The notes below the pieces were generated by a model. That model saw only the letters and a list, made by a program, of their open reading frames with translations, did not search any database and was not told where the DNA came from. Positions 1-13,770 of a stretch of DNA of 64,000 bases are shown piece by piece. A program made the position numbers and the translations under genes. Each line of letters starts with the position of its first letter. Position 1 is the stretch's first letter. The stretch lies in the NCBI GenBank assembly GCA_020847175.1, contig JADLCM010000024.1, positions 18,346-82,345 on the forward strand. Reading direction: 5' to 3'. The DNA comes from Phycisphaerales bacterium. Its GTDB lineage: Bacteria; Planctomycetota; Phycisphaerae; Phycisphaerales; UBA1924.

Positions 1-94
1 CGTGGTGCACGCCCGCCCGGCGGCTGCCCGAGCGGGGACTTCACTCCATCGTAGAGCGTCGTCAGGCGTCGTCCAAGAGTTTCGGTGCACCAGC

Positions 95-119
95 AAAAAC
101 GCCCGGCAGGGCCGGGCGT
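95..119 (-). terminator. Intrinsic terminator of the lipoprotein gene
   Basis: On the minus strand a perfect 9-bp stem (ACGCCCGGC / GCCGGGCGT, 3-nt loop) is followed at once by a run of five T. It lies about 40 nt past the stop codon of the lipoprotein gene at 157-708, where a Rho-independent terminator is expected. Confidence 0.85.
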
Positions 120-156
120 ATGGTGATCTGACAGAACCGGGCTGAGCGATGCCCGA

Positions 157-708
157 TCAGGCCCGCTTCAGAATGAAGGCGAAGGGAACTTCAGGAATCT
201 GGAGTTCGAGCTTGCCGTTCTTGATGGTGCCGGTGGCGGCCGAAGGCTCCACGTCCTTGCCGTCGTCCTTGTTGCGGATCATCTCGTAGTTCGCGCCGGC
301 CTTCTTCCACGTGCCGCTCGACGAAGTGTTCTCGCCCTCGGGGCCCGTGCCGCTGGAAGACCAGGTGCCGTCAGCCTTGACTTCGACCGTCATCTTGAGT
401 TGGTCGGCCATGGCGAGCCCAGCCTGAATCATGGGGTTGTCCATGGTCAGATCGGCGGGCATGCCCGGCTGCTTCTTCATCTCCTCGAACATGATCTTCT
501 TGAGCGCTTCGGCGTCCATCGTCCAGGTGCCCACAATGGCCTCGGCAGTTGCTCCGCCACCACCACCACCGCCGCCACCGCCCTTGTCGGTGGTGCCGCC
601 GGTCTTTGCGGTCTTGCCCGTATCGCCGGTCTTGCCCGAGTCATCCTTCTTGCCGCAGCCGGAGAGCACGAGGCCGAGGACGAGGCACGATCCCCACAAA
701 ATTCGCAT
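157..708 (-). CDS. Small secreted lipoprotein with a poly-glycine linker
   Basis: A 183-residue protein with a type II signal peptide: a short basic start, a hydrophobic stretch and a lipobox LSGC with the lipidated Cys at residue 18. A low-complexity Lys/Thr/Gly linker follows, including ten glycines in a row at about residues 43-52. The remaining ~130 residues look like a small beta-rich domain with repeated Gly-Thr-Trp turns (GTWTMD, GTWSSSG, GTWKK), as in small lipocalin-like or calycin-like lipoproteins. This fold is inferred; no family was recognised. The start ATG is preceded by AAGGA. The gene is monocistronic, divergent from the UspA gene and ends at a clear terminator. Confidence 0.8.
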   Translation of the reverse strand: MRILWGSCLVLGLVLSGCGKKDDSGKTGDTGKTAKTGGTTDKGGGGGGGGGGATAEAIVGTWTMDAEALKKIMFEEMKKQPGMPADLTMDNPMIQAGLAMADQLKMTVEVKADGTWSSSGTGPEGENTSSSGTWKKAGANYEMIRNKDDGKDVEPSAATGTIKNGKLELQIPEVPFAFILKRA

Positions 709-790
709 GAGTTGATCCTTTTTCTGAGGTATTCAGAGCTATAAGGATACCACTGAATCTCCTGAAGTCCCGTTCCCTGGAGGTCCATCC

Positions 791-1612
791 ATGCTCAAGC
801 GGATCATCGTGGCCTTTGATGGCACCGAACTGGCCCGTGAAGCCCTGGCGTACGGCGTGGAGATCGCCCGGGCGGCGGGCGTGCCGGTCACGCTCCTTCG
901 GGCCATCGAGCCGCCTTCCGCGCCGCCGGTGATGCCCGACCCGGCGCTCGCGATGGGGGACGTTCTCGTGGATGCCTCCGGGGCTGCGGCGGAACTGGCC
1001 GCCCAGCGCGAGCGGGCGGAGCGTGAAATGCCGGAGTCGCAGGCCTTTGTAGCCAAGGCGGGCGTCGCCTGCGACGTGGTGCTCGGCGAGGGCATGTTGC
1101 ATGAGGTGCTTCGGACCTTGGCCGACCCGACCGACCTCATCTGCGCGGGGTTCGCGGGGCGGTTTGCATCCACCCGAATCGGGTCTCGAGCCCAGGCTCT
1201 GGTGCGTGAGGGGCCCTGCCCGGTCCTGCTCGCGAGCGGGCCGATGCGCGACCTCTCGCGCGTGCTGGTCAGCTTTGACGGTTCGGGCGAGGCGGAGCAC
1301 GCGGTGCGCTGGGGTGCGGCCCTGGCCGAGCAGGTGCGTTGGCCCGTGTCGGTGGTCGTGTCACCCGGCAGCCGGGGGCTCGACGCGAACCTCGTGCGGG
1401 CCCAGGAACTGGCTCCCCAGGCCGGAGTGATTCACTTCGGGGCGGCGGGCTCGGGCGAGAGCGAGCAGATCGCCGAGGCGTCGCGCCACACCGGCGCTGC
1501 GCTTGTGGTCATGGGGGCACACCACGACCATTGGCTGCATCGGCTGATGTTCGGCGATTCCACCCTTCGCCGGGCACGTGAGTTGAATGCCCCGGTCATT
1601 CTCGTGCGTTGA
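791..1612 (+). CDS. Universal stress protein, two tandem UspA domains
   Basis: A 273-residue protein made of two UspA domains, about residues 1-145 and 150-273. Each begins with the hydrophobic strand typical of the family (IIVAFDGT; VLVSFDGS) and ends with the strand after the nucleotide loop (CPVLLA; APVILVR). The loops only loosely keep the G-x2-G-x9-G(S/T) ATP motif (GFAGRFASTRIGS; GAHHDHWLHRLMFGDS), so nucleotide binding is uncertain. Cytoplasmic; the family is linked to stress survival, often binding ATP or acting as a signalling platform. The start has GGAGG 7 nt upstream. It lies 61 bp before a metal ATPase gene, which suggests possible co-transcription. Confidence 0.9.
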   Translation: MLKRIIVAFDGTELAREALAYGVEIARAAGVPVTLLRAIEPPSAPPVMPDPALAMGDVLVDASGAAAELAAQRERAEREMPESQAFVAKAGVACDVVLGEGMLHEVLRTLADPTDLICAGFAGRFASTRIGSRAQALVREGPCPVLLASGPMRDLSRVLVSFDGSGEAEHAVRWGAALAEQVRWPVSVVVSPGSRGLDANLVRAQELAPQAGVIHFGAAGSGESEQIAEASRHTGAALVVMGAHHDHWLHRLMFGDSTLRRARELNAPVILVR

Positions 1613-1673
1613 GATCGGGGCTCAAGCACGCCCGATTGGACGTGCGTGCGTTCCGGACCGATGATCTTGGTGC

Positions 1674-3701
1674 ATGTCACACGTCCATTCTCACACGGCG
1701 ACCCCGCGGCGCTGGTTCGTGCCGGGCGCCCTCACGGGCGCGATCGTCTGCGGAGCGCTCCTGCTGGCGTGGTACCTCCTCGCGGTGGTGTCGGGCGCAT
1801 CATGGGCGGCGTGGATGGTCTGGGCATCACTCGCCGTCGGCCTGCTCTACGCCCTGCCCGCCGCGGGCGAGGCCCTGGGGGCGCGCCGGGTGGACATCGA
1901 CGTGCTGATGGTGCTCGGGGCGGTCTTTGCCGCGGCAGTGGGGCATCCGAATGAAGGCTCGCTCCTGCTGTTCCTCTTCGTGCTCTCCGGGGCACTGGAG
2001 GACCGGGCCATGGAACGGACCAGGCGGGAGATCGAGTCGCTGCACGCCCTGATGCCCACCCAGGCGCTCGTGCGCCGGGGCGAGTCATGGGTGGAAGCGC
2101 CGCCGGAGAGCCTCGTGCCCGGCGACGAGATCCGCATCCGACCGGGCGACAGCGTGCCGGTGGATGCGCGGGTGCTGGAAGGAACCTCGACGCTGGACCA
2201 AAGCGCGCTGACCGGGGAGAGCCTGCCCCGCGGCGTGGGTCCCGGCGAGGCCATCTTTGCCGGCACCATCAACCGCGAGGCCGTGCTCACGGCCCGAGTC
2301 ACGAAAGCCGCCTCGCAGTCGAGCGTGCAGCGGATCCTGCGCCTCGTGACCGAGGCGCGCGAGCAGCGCGAGCCGATGCAACGCCTGATCGACCGGTTCA
2401 GCGAGCCGTACACATGGGGCGTGCTCATCGCGAGCACGATCACGCTGCTGGCGTGGCGCTACGGCCTCAAGCATGAATGGGAGGAGGCCGCGTACACCGC
2501 GATCACGCTGCTCATCGTCGCCTCGCCGTGCGCCCTGATCATCGCGACGCCGACCGCCACCCTCGCGGGAATCGCCCGCGGCGCCCGCTCGGGCGTGCTG
2601 TTCAAGGGAGGCGACGCGATGGAACGCCTCGCCCGCCTCGGGGCTGTGTGCTTCGACAAGACCGGCACGCTCACGGTGGGGCGTCCGCGGCTGAGCGAGG
2701 TTCGACCCGCGGCGTGGAGTGATGAAGCCCACCTGCTCGCCATCGCCGCGGGCCTGGAGGCCGATTCGACCCACCCGCTCGCGTCGGCGGTGCGCGACGG
2801 GGCTGCGGGGCGCGGCATCGCGCCGGCGGCCGTGCGCGATGTGCGGTCGGTCGCGGGGCGCGGCCTCGAAGGAGTGCTCGGCGACGAGCGCGTCGCGGTG
2901 GGCAACGCGGCGTTCACGAGCGAGATCACACCGGAGTGCCTCCGCGCGCACATCCGCGACACGCTCGGAGAAATCCGGGCCGGCGGCGCGATCGGCACGG
3001 TGGTGGCGCGCTCGGGCGCGGGGGACGACCCGGGCGAAGCGGGCGTGCTGGTGATGCGCGACGTCGTCCGTCCCGGCGCGGCGCGCATGGTGCGCGACCT
3101 GCACGCGATCGGCGTGCGCCCGCTGCGCATGCTGACCGGCGACAACCGGGTGACCGCGGAACTCGTCGCGACCGAACTCGGCCTCGATGCGTGGGATGCG
3201 GAACTCCTCCCCGAGGACAAGCTCACCCGCGTCAAGGCGACGCGCCCGAGCAAGGCCGGGGCTGCGGTCGGCGTCATCGGAGACGGCGTGAACGATACCC
3301 CCGCCCTCGCCGCCGCGGATGTTTCCATCGCGATCGGGTCGATCGGCTCCGACGCGGCGCTGGAGAGTGCCGACATCGTGCTGCTCTCGGATGACCTGGG
3401 CGAAGTGCCGTGGGCGGTGCGCCTGGCGCGCCGGGTACGCCGGACGATCAGGGCCAATCTGGTGATCGCCCTCTCGGTGATCGTGGTGATGGGGTTGTTC
3501 ACCCTCGTCGGTTCGGCCCTGGGCGCGCCGGTTCCGCTGGGAGTCGGCGTGCTCGCGCACGAGGGCGGCACGCTGCTCGTCGTGGCCAACTCACTGCTTA
3601 TCCTGGGGTTTCGCAGGCGGGCGGCCGCGCCCAGCGCTGCGCCTGAGGATCACGTGGAGCGGAAGGGACTCGAACCCTCGACCCCTAGCTTGCAAAGCTA
3701 G
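1674..3701 (+). CDS. P1B-type heavy-metal ATPase, subgroup P1B-4 (Co/Fe/Zn type)
   Basis: A 675-residue inner-membrane transport ATPase. It has the A-domain loop TGES, the phosphorylation motif DKTGTLT, the P-domain GDGVNDTPALA and the HP motif (STHPLASA). The metal-site signature in the sixth membrane helix is SPC rather than CPC, and the last helices carry HEGGT. Together these define subgroup P1B-4, known for Co2+, Fe2+ or Zn2+ efflux. There is no N-terminal heavy-metal-associated domain, only a short His-containing head (MSHVHSH). The last ~15 residues are read through an antisense tRNA gene and the stop codon falls inside it, so the natural C-terminus just after the final helix carries an unconserved tail. 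The start lacks a strong Shine-Dalgarno sequence. Confidence 0.92.
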   Translation: MSHVHSHTATPRRWFVPGALTGAIVCGALLLAWYLLAVVSGASWAAWMVWASLAVGLLYALPAAGEALGARRVDIDVLMVLGAVFAAAVGHPNEGSLLLFLFVLSGALEDRAMERTRREIESLHALMPTQALVRRGESWVEAPPESLVPGDEIRIRPGDSVPVDARVLEGTSTLDQSALTGESLPRGVGPGEAIFAGTINREAVLTARVTKAASQSSVQRILRLVTEAREQREPMQRLIDRFSEPYTWGVLIASTITLLAWRYGLKHEWEEAAYTAITLLIVASPCALIIATPTATLAGIARGARSGVLFKGGDAMERLARLGAVCFDKTGTLTVGRPRLSEVRPAAWSDEAHLLAIAAGLEADSTHPLASAVRDGAAGRGIAPAAVRDVRSVAGRGLEGVLGDERVAVGNAAFTSEITPECLRAHIRDTLGEIRAGGAIGTVVARSGAGDDPGEAGVLVMRDVVRPGAARMVRDLHAIGVRPLRMLTGDNRVTAELVATELGLDAWDAELLPEDKLTRVKATRPSKAGAAVGVIGDGVNDTPALAAADVSIAIGSIGSDAALESADIVLLSDDLGEVPWAVRLARRVRRTIRANLVIALSVIVVMGLFTLVGSALGAPVPLGVGVLAHEGGTLLVVANSLLILGFRRRAAAPSAAPEDHVERKGLEPSTPSLQS

Positions 3702-3727
3702 TGCTCTACCAGTTGAGCTACCGCCCC
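3655..3727 (-). tRNA. tRNA-Ala, anticodon TGC
   Basis: A full 73-nt cloverleaf on the minus strand: acceptor stem GGGGCGG/CCGCTCC, D arm with AGCTCA, anticodon loop CTTTGCA giving TGC, and T arm with GGTTCGAGTCC. The third acceptor pair is G-U (G3:U70), the main alanine identity element, which settles the specificity. CCA is not encoded (the discriminator A is followed by CGT). The gene overlaps the last ~47 bp of the metal ATPase frame on the opposite strand. Confidence 0.97.
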
Positions 3728-3947
3728 GAATCGGACCAACGGCCCGAGGCCAAGTTTAGCCCTGCCGCGGTTATCGACCCGGCGTCGCCGGCCCCCGGAC
3801 GCAGGCCCGACCGGCGCGCCCGGTGCAGGCGATCCGGGTGAGGTCCGGCAATATCTGCGCGTACCCACTTTGGTTCACCGGCTCCCCGGGGAATCCGAAA
3901 CTCGTCTCCGGAGAGATCGCGGTCGATCCGCGAGGCGAGGAGAGGTC

Positions 3948-5201
3948 ATGCCCCGAGCCCCCCGGCTGTCGGTGCTGCTGATGTGCGCTGCCTCGCTCGG
4001 GGCGCTCCATCTGACCCAGCAGGCACGCGGGGCGACGCCCCCGGGAGGCGGGCGCGAATCTCCGGCCCGCGCGGCGCTCGAGCGCGGGTGGCAGGCCATG
4101 CAGGCGGGGCACCTCCGCGAGGCGGACCTGTGGCTCCGGGCCGCGTGGACGCATGAGGAGACCCGGGGAGAGGCCGCGGAATCGCTCTGGTCGCTCCAGC
4201 AGGATCCCGACTTCGACACCGATGCCGAAGAGAAGGCGGTGGGCGAGGTTGAAGCTGCGCTCGGGCCGGCCTTTCGACGCATGGAGTCGGCTCACTTCGT
4301 GGTGCTGAGCGACAGCGACCCGGAGTGGGTTCGCTCTCGCCTGGCGATGATGGAACACACGCGGCGCGAGTTCTTCCGCGTCGCCCGGTCTCTGAACCTG
4401 CCCGTGGTGCCCCACGAGCGCAAGCTGCTCTGCATCCTGATCGAGTCGTACGACGACTTCATCGCGTACTCCGCCGAGCACGACGGCATCTCGGCGGCGT
4501 GGATCGCCGGGTACTACTCCCTGCCTCACAACCGGGTGGTGTTCTACAACGACGTGAACGGTCCCGCCTTTTCGCCCCGCCTCGAGACGCTCGCTGAGCG
4601 TCACCGGGCGTCCAAGGTGCGTCACGCCGGCGCGGCAGCGCCGACGGGGGCGCACGAGGCCCGCGACCCGGCCCGGGAGACGGAGCAGGCGATGCGCGAG
4701 GTCGAGCGCCTTGCCTCTGACTTCTCCGTCGCCAAGACCGTGCATGAGACGGTTCACCTGCTCTCGTTCAACACCGGACTGCAGTCTCCGTCGCGCGCGT
4801 ATCCCATCTGGCTGAGTGAGGGCCTGGCCTCGAACTTCGAGACGCCGGATACGTCGGGGACCTTCGGGCCGGGCATGGTGTCCAGCGAGCGCGAGCGCAC
4901 GTTCGCCCGCCTGCTCGAATCGGGGCGTCTGATGCCGCTGGGCCGCCTGGTCGGACTGGCGGAAGTGCCCCCGGACGAGACGCAGGCCGTGGAGCAGGTG
5001 TATGCGCAGGCGCACGTGCTCTTCGCGCACCTCTATGCCACGCGCCGGGTCAGCCTTGGAAGATACTTTGAAGACCTGAGCGCCCGCACCGGCTCGACCA
5101 GCGCCGCAGATCACGTGCGCATCTTCGAGCGGTGCTTCGGCACCGTGCGCGACATCGAGGAAGAACTCGCCAGTTCGGCCCGCAAGGCGGGACGTCGATA
5201 A
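3948..5201 (+). CDS. Secreted DUF1570-type gluzincin-like metallopeptidase homologue
   Basis: A 417-residue protein with a signal peptide (about residues 1-28, cut after an Ala-rich segment). The helical N-terminal region looks TPR-like. The C-terminal half carries HETVH at residues 266-270 and a second acidic ligand candidate in WLSEG (Glu291), 20 residues further on. This matches the HExxH...E zinc site of gluzincins and the planctomycete family DUF1570, whose substrate is not known to me. The ATG at 3948 was chosen over an upstream in-frame ATG at 3870 because a signal peptide follows directly and GAGGAGAGG lies just ahead of it. It converges on dnaK and shares a terminator hairpin with it. 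Confidence 0.8.
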   Translation: MPRAPRLSVLLMCAASLGALHLTQQARGATPPGGGRESPARAALERGWQAMQAGHLREADLWLRAAWTHEETRGEAAESLWSLQQDPDFDTDAEEKAVGEVEAALGPAFRRMESAHFVVLSDSDPEWVRSRLAMMEHTRREFFRVARSLNLPVVPHERKLLCILIESYDDFIAYSAEHDGISAAWIAGYYSLPHNRVVFYNDVNGPAFSPRLETLAERHRASKVRHAGAAAPTGAHEARDPARETEQAMREVERLASDFSVAKTVHETVHLLSFNTGLQSPSRAYPIWLSEGLASNFETPDTSGTFGPGMVSSERERTFARLLESGRLMPLGRLVGLAEVPPDETQAVEQVYAQAHVLFAHLYATRRVSLGRYFEDLSARTGSTSAADHVRIFERCFGTVRDIEEELASSARKAGRR

Positions 5202-5254
5202 CGCCGACGGGCGCGACTCGGCGTCGGGCGTCTGCCGCAACTCAAGCCAAAGAG

Positions 5255-5281
5255 ATGAGGCGGGGGAATGCCCCGCCTCAT
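5255..5281. terminator. Bidirectional terminator-like hairpin between convergent genes
   Basis: A perfect 11-bp inverted repeat (ATGAGGCGGGG / CCCCGCCTCAT) with a 5-nt loop lies between the DUF1570 gene and dnaK. On the minus strand it is followed by CTCTTT, a weak U-tract. On the plus strand there is none. Confidence 0.65.
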
Positions 5282-5306
5282 GGTCTGCCTCGCCCGCTCT
5301 TCAGGG

Positions 5307-7978
<2,672 letters not shown>

Positions 7979-8033
7979 GGCGCATGGCAAGCCGGCGATC
8001 CACCGTTGGCAGCCGCGTCGGTGACGGAGACGA

Positions 8034-8312
8034 TCACCGCCGCACTTCAAAGGCCAACTCATCGCGAGTCGGGAGGGAGCGTGCCTCGACGCTCGACAGG
8101 TTGGCGTTCATGCGTGCGCGGACGGCATCGACGAAGAGATCGAGTTCCAGAGGTGTCCCTTGCGCCTCCATGCGCACGGATCCGTCCGGTTCATTGCGGA
8201 CCCAGCCCGTGACCTCGAAGCTCTGCGCGATGGTGCGGGTGGTGGCGCGAAAGCCGACCCCCTGCACCCTTCCCCGAAACACGATCTCTCGACGTTCGAT
8301 GCTTTCGGGCAC
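8034..8312 (-). CDS. acyP: Acylphosphatase
   Basis: A 92-residue protein of the usual acylphosphatase length. It carries the phosphate-binding loop GRVQGVGFRA, with the catalytic Arg in GVGFR, and the second motif GWVRNEPDGSV, whose Asn is the other catalytic residue. It hydrolyses the carboxyl-phosphate bond of acyl phosphates in the cytoplasm. The GTG start at 8312 is preceded by AGGAG with 7-nt spacing, and homology begins directly after it. Longer in-frame starts upstream add only unconserved residues. It is convergent with the SDR-like gene. Confidence 0.93.
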   Translation of the reverse strand: MPESIERREIVFRGRVQGVGFRATTRTIAQSFEVTGWVRNEPDGSVRMEAQGTPLELDLFVDAVRARMNANLSSVEARSLPTRDELAFEVRR

Positions 8313-8694
8313 GAGATGCTCCTGAATCGGGGGCGAGGCGACGATGCACCGGCAGGCGCCGTTCTCGGACCGGCGCCGCACGCCCGCATTGTTTCCGGTC
8401 CGGCCCGGGACAATCGTTCCAGGGGTCATGCTCCGCGCAAGCCTCAGAATCGCAATCCCCCGTGCTCCCTTCCTAACCTGTGGTAGCCTTGAGTGACAGC
8501 GCGACTTTGGTCCGGTCGGCGGATACTCCTCCGCGCGGGCATGTCAATCTCTCGCGCTGCGAAGATCGGGTGTCGGGTGCGCACGGGGGCGCATGGCTCC
8601 GGGGCGGGTCGCCGCGCCGGGAGCGTTGAGAAGTTGGAAGGCCGGGCGGCTACGGTCCCGCGGCGCGGGAGTGGCCGCGCCGGCGAGAGGTTGC
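8313..8694. other. Non-coding divergent region between acyP and dnaG
   Basis: About 380 bp with no convincing gene. The open frames here encode Arg/Gly-rich peptides without start signals. It must hold promoters for both flanking genes, but no strong -35/-10 pair stands out. Confidence 0.5.
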
Positions 8695-10517
8695 GTGCCC
8701 GTGAGTTCGTTCATTCACGATAACACCGACCGGGACCGCGTGCGCCACGCCAGCGACATCGTTCGCATCGTGGGGGAGGCGGTGCGCCTGAAGCCACGAG
8801 GGCGCGAATTTGTCGGCCTGTGCCCCTTCCACGACGACCACAACCCGTCCATGAGCGTCATCCCGGCGAAGCAGATCTTTCACTGCTTCGTGTGCGGCAC
8901 GGGTGGAGACGTTTTCACATTCGTCCGGAAGATGCACGGGATGGAGTTCCGTGAAGCGCTGGAGTACCTTGCCGAGCGGGCGGGCGTCACCCTCACGCCC
9001 CGACGGGCGCCCGCGCCGGGGGGCGAGCCGGCGATTTCGCGCCGTGACCTCCTCAACATCAACGCCTTCGCTTCGGAGTTCTACCAGTCGGTCCTGCGCC
9101 ACCCCGAGCACGGCGCAGCGGGGCGCAACGTGATCGCGAAGCGCGCGATTGCGCCCGAGATGGTCGCCCGGTTCGGCCTCGGTGTCGCCCCGGATCGGTG
9201 GGACGGCCTGATCCTCAAGGCACGGGCTTCTGGTGTCAGCGAAGACCAGCTCGTGGCGGCGGGCCTCATCAGGCGGCGCGAGGGCGCCCCGGGATGCTAC
9301 GACCAGCTTCGCAACCGGCTGATCTTCCCGATCCAGGACCAGGTCGGGCGCGTGATCGCCTTCGGCGCCCGCAAGATCGACCCCGAAGACGAGCCCAAGT
9401 ACCTCAACAGCCCGGAGACCCCGGTCTTTGACAAGTCGAGCACTCTGTACGGCCTGCACCAGGCGAGCCAGTCGATCCAGCACCAGCGGGCGGCGATCAT
9501 CACCGAGGGGTACACCGATGTCATCACCTGCCACCAGGCCGGGTTCACCACGGCGGTCGCGGCCCTGGGCACCGCGCTCACGGCGCGCCATGCTTCAATG
9601 CTCCGGCGGCTCTGCGAGACGATCATCCTCCTGTTCGACTCCGATGATGCCGGTCAACGGGCCGCCGACCGCGCTGCCGAAGTGTTTTTCTCCGAACCTG
9701 TCGATGTCCGTGTCTGCACGCTCGGCTCGTTCACCGACGCGAAGGATCCGGATGAACTCCTCAAGCGAGAGGGGGGGGCGGAGCGATTCCGCGCCGCGCT
9801 GGATGCCAGCATCGACCTGCTGGAGTTTCGTTATCGCCGTCTCGCAGACTTGGCGCGGGGCAAGGGCCCCGCAGCGCTTCAGAAGCTGCTCGAAGACGAG
9901 CTGGCACGCCTGGTCGAGTTGGGGCTCTCCAGTGTCGATCCGCTCCGCCGGGCGCTCATCATGCGCCGTCTGAGCGAGATTTCCGGGCTCTCGACCGACG
10001 TGATCGCTCGGGCGACACCGACCGGGCGGCGGCCCCGCGCGTTCACTGCCGAGGCCGTCCCGCAGCGCGCTGCGCCCGCGCGGCTCCTCCCCGCCGATTG
10101 GCTCCTCGGCGTCGCGATCATCGAGCCCGCGCGTCGCGCCGAGTTGACGCCGGACGAGCGGTCCATGCTTGCGAGCGCGGCCTACTCTTCAGAAGTGCTG
10201 GCCCGTGCCGTTCGACACATCGAGGAGGCTGAACGCGAGGGGCGCGCGTGCGCGCTCAGCGATCTGCTCGCGAGGCTCGAAGAGCCCGCCGACGCATCAA
10301 CGCTCGTGGACCTGCACCTTCGCGTCGAACGCGAGACCGAGGCCGATGCGGAACGCCTCGGACGGCTCTGGAGAGACTGCCTCGCGCAGGTGAGGCGTGC
10401 GGCCGGCGACGGCGATGGTGAGGGGTCGGCTCTCGCGCGCCTCGCCGCGGCCCGGAACAGGCACGCCGCCCTCGGCGGCGACCCCCGGGCCATGCCCAAG
10501 CCGAGGAGGGCGGAACC

Positions 10518-10521
<4 letters not shown>
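8695..10521 (+). CDS. dnaG: DNA primase DnaG
   Basis: A primase of about 608 residues that makes RNA primers at the replication fork together with DnaB. It has an N-terminal CHC2 zinc finger (LCPFH ... CFVCG), a catalytic core, and a TOPRIM domain with the acidic motifs ITEGYTDV and LFDSDDAGQ. The C-terminal ~200 residues are helical and should bind the helicase. The start is one of two GTG codons, 8695 or 8701, just after GAGAGG; homology begins near SSFIHDN. The stop overlaps the start of rpoD (ATGA), so the two genes are translationally coupled, as in the macromolecular-synthesis operon, but without rpsU upstream. Confidence 0.96.
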
Positions 10522-12560
<2,039 letters not shown>

Positions 12561-12611
12561 CGCTCGCGGCCTCAGCGGGTGGCGTCGTCCCCGCTCGGGA
12601 CCTTCCGTCCG

Positions 12612-12995
12612 TCACGACTCAGGTTCACAAGGGCGGAACTCCAGCCGCCATGCGCCCGAGGCGTCTGCTCCGCCGGACAGCCTCAGCCATGCCCCGTTGA
12701 CGCAGATCCGCGCCTCGACGTGTCCGGATTGGACCGCAACGCCGCGGCAAGGCCCGTGGGCGGTGCGTGCGACGCATCCTCGCCCGCCCGAGATCTCACC
12801 CTCAAAGTCCAGGTACATGGCGCGGTGATCCGCAAGCCGCTGCCCCGCAATCACTTGCCCCGCCGCGATCGTTGTCTGCAGCGGCAGCCGAAACGTCACC
12901 AGGCGATGCTCCTCATCACCCTCGGCCTCCAGCATCAGGTCCAGGTGCGCGGGGCCGACATCCGGAGTGTGTCGCAGCAGCACCCATCGGGTCAT
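12612..12995 (-). CDS. Stand-alone LigD-type 3'-phosphoesterase domain protein
   Basis: A 127-residue protein resembling the phosphoesterase (PE) domain found at the N-terminus of bacterial LigD, which trims 3' ends during non-homologous end joining. Visible counterparts of the metal and catalytic residues are His9, His17 and Asp19 in the first motif, and His57 with Tyr61 in DHRAMYLDFEGEIS. The Arg of the LigD motif HYDLRLE appears to be Met21 here, so activity may be altered. No ligase, polymerase or Ku gene is in the window. The gene is convergent with rpoD. The family link is from remembered motifs and is moderate in strength. Confidence 0.65.
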   Translation of the reverse strand: MTRWVLLRHTPDVGPAHLDLMLEAEGDEEHRLVTFRLPLQTTIAAGQVIAGQRLADHRAMYLDFEGEISGGRGCVARTAHGPCRGVAVQSGHVEARICVNGAWLRLSGGADASGAWRLEFRPCEPES

Positions 12996-13104
12996 GGGGA
13001 AGCGTACGGGATGTCGTGTCGAGGCGACGCGGACGGACGGCCGGCGTCGAACTCATGGCCCGGTCGTGATACGATGCGTCCCTTCGAGGAACGGAGTCCG
13101 AGCC

Positions 13105-13770
13105 ATGCGAATCCGAGCCGCCGCGCTGTTGCCCCTGTGTGCCTGCCTGCTCGGCGCGTGCAACGCGCAACGCCCGATGGCGTCGTATGACGCCGAGGGG
13201 CGACGCCAGATCGCCGCGGGAGACTTGAACGGCGCTGAGACGACCTATCGCAAGTACGTCGATCGGCGCCCGCAGAGCGCGCAGGGGCACTTCGGGCTTG
13301 GGCGAGCCCTGAGCGCGCAGGGGCGTCACCTCGCCGCGAGCCAGGAGTTCAAGCTCGCCACGCAGATCGACGGGGCCAACGAGGAGTATTTCGAGGCATA
13401 TTGCCAATCGCTCCTGAGCGCTGAGCGCCACGATGAGCTCCTGACCGTTCTCCGCCGGCGCGCCAACGGCAGCCGGGACGGGCGCGACTATCAGCGCCTC
13501 GCCCGCTTCGCCGAAGAGAGCGGCACCGCCGAGGAAGCCCTCGATGCCCTGCTGACCTGGGCTCGCATCGACCGGGGCCGCTCCGTCGAGCCTCAGCTCG
13601 CGCTCGCCAACTTCTATCGGCGCGTGGGCGATGGTGAAAAGGAATCGATGCGTTTGCGGGCGATCCTCTACATCGATCCCGCCAATCGCGAGGCCACCGA
13701 TCGGCTCCGCGACCGCGGCGAGATCACCGGAGAATCGCTCGCCATTCAGCCCCCCGAACAGATCCAGTAG
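13105..13770 (+). CDS. TPR-repeat lipoprotein
   Basis: A 221-residue lipoprotein with a lipobox LLGAC (Cys19) followed by TPR-like helical pairs from about residue 30 (for example AEGRRQIAAGDLNGAETTY and AQGHFGLGRALSAQG) to about residue 205. TPR lipoproteins usually scaffold envelope complexes; no partner is evident. The ATG at 13105 was chosen because the signal peptide starts there and GAGGAACGGAG lies upstream. The frame extends further upstream without conservation. Confidence 0.8.
   Translation: MRIRAAALLPLCACLLGACNAQRPMASYDAEGRRQIAAGDLNGAETTYRKYVDRRPQSAQGHFGLGRALSAQGRHLAASQEFKLATQIDGANEEYFEAYCQSLLSAERHDELLTVLRRRANGSRDGRDYQRLARFAEESGTAEEALDALLTWARIDRGRSVEPQLALANFYRRVGDGEKESMRLRAILYIDPANREATDRLRDRGEITGESLAIQPPEQIQ

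Noticed and set aside
548..588. Short GC-rich tandem repeat that could look like a repeat array
   Set aside because: It encodes the poly-glycine linker of the lipoprotein; no CRISPR repeats or spacers exist in the window.
8493..8723. Possible 76-residue gene upstream of dnaG
   Set aside because: Arg/Gly-rich, overlaps the dnaG start in another frame and has no start signal.
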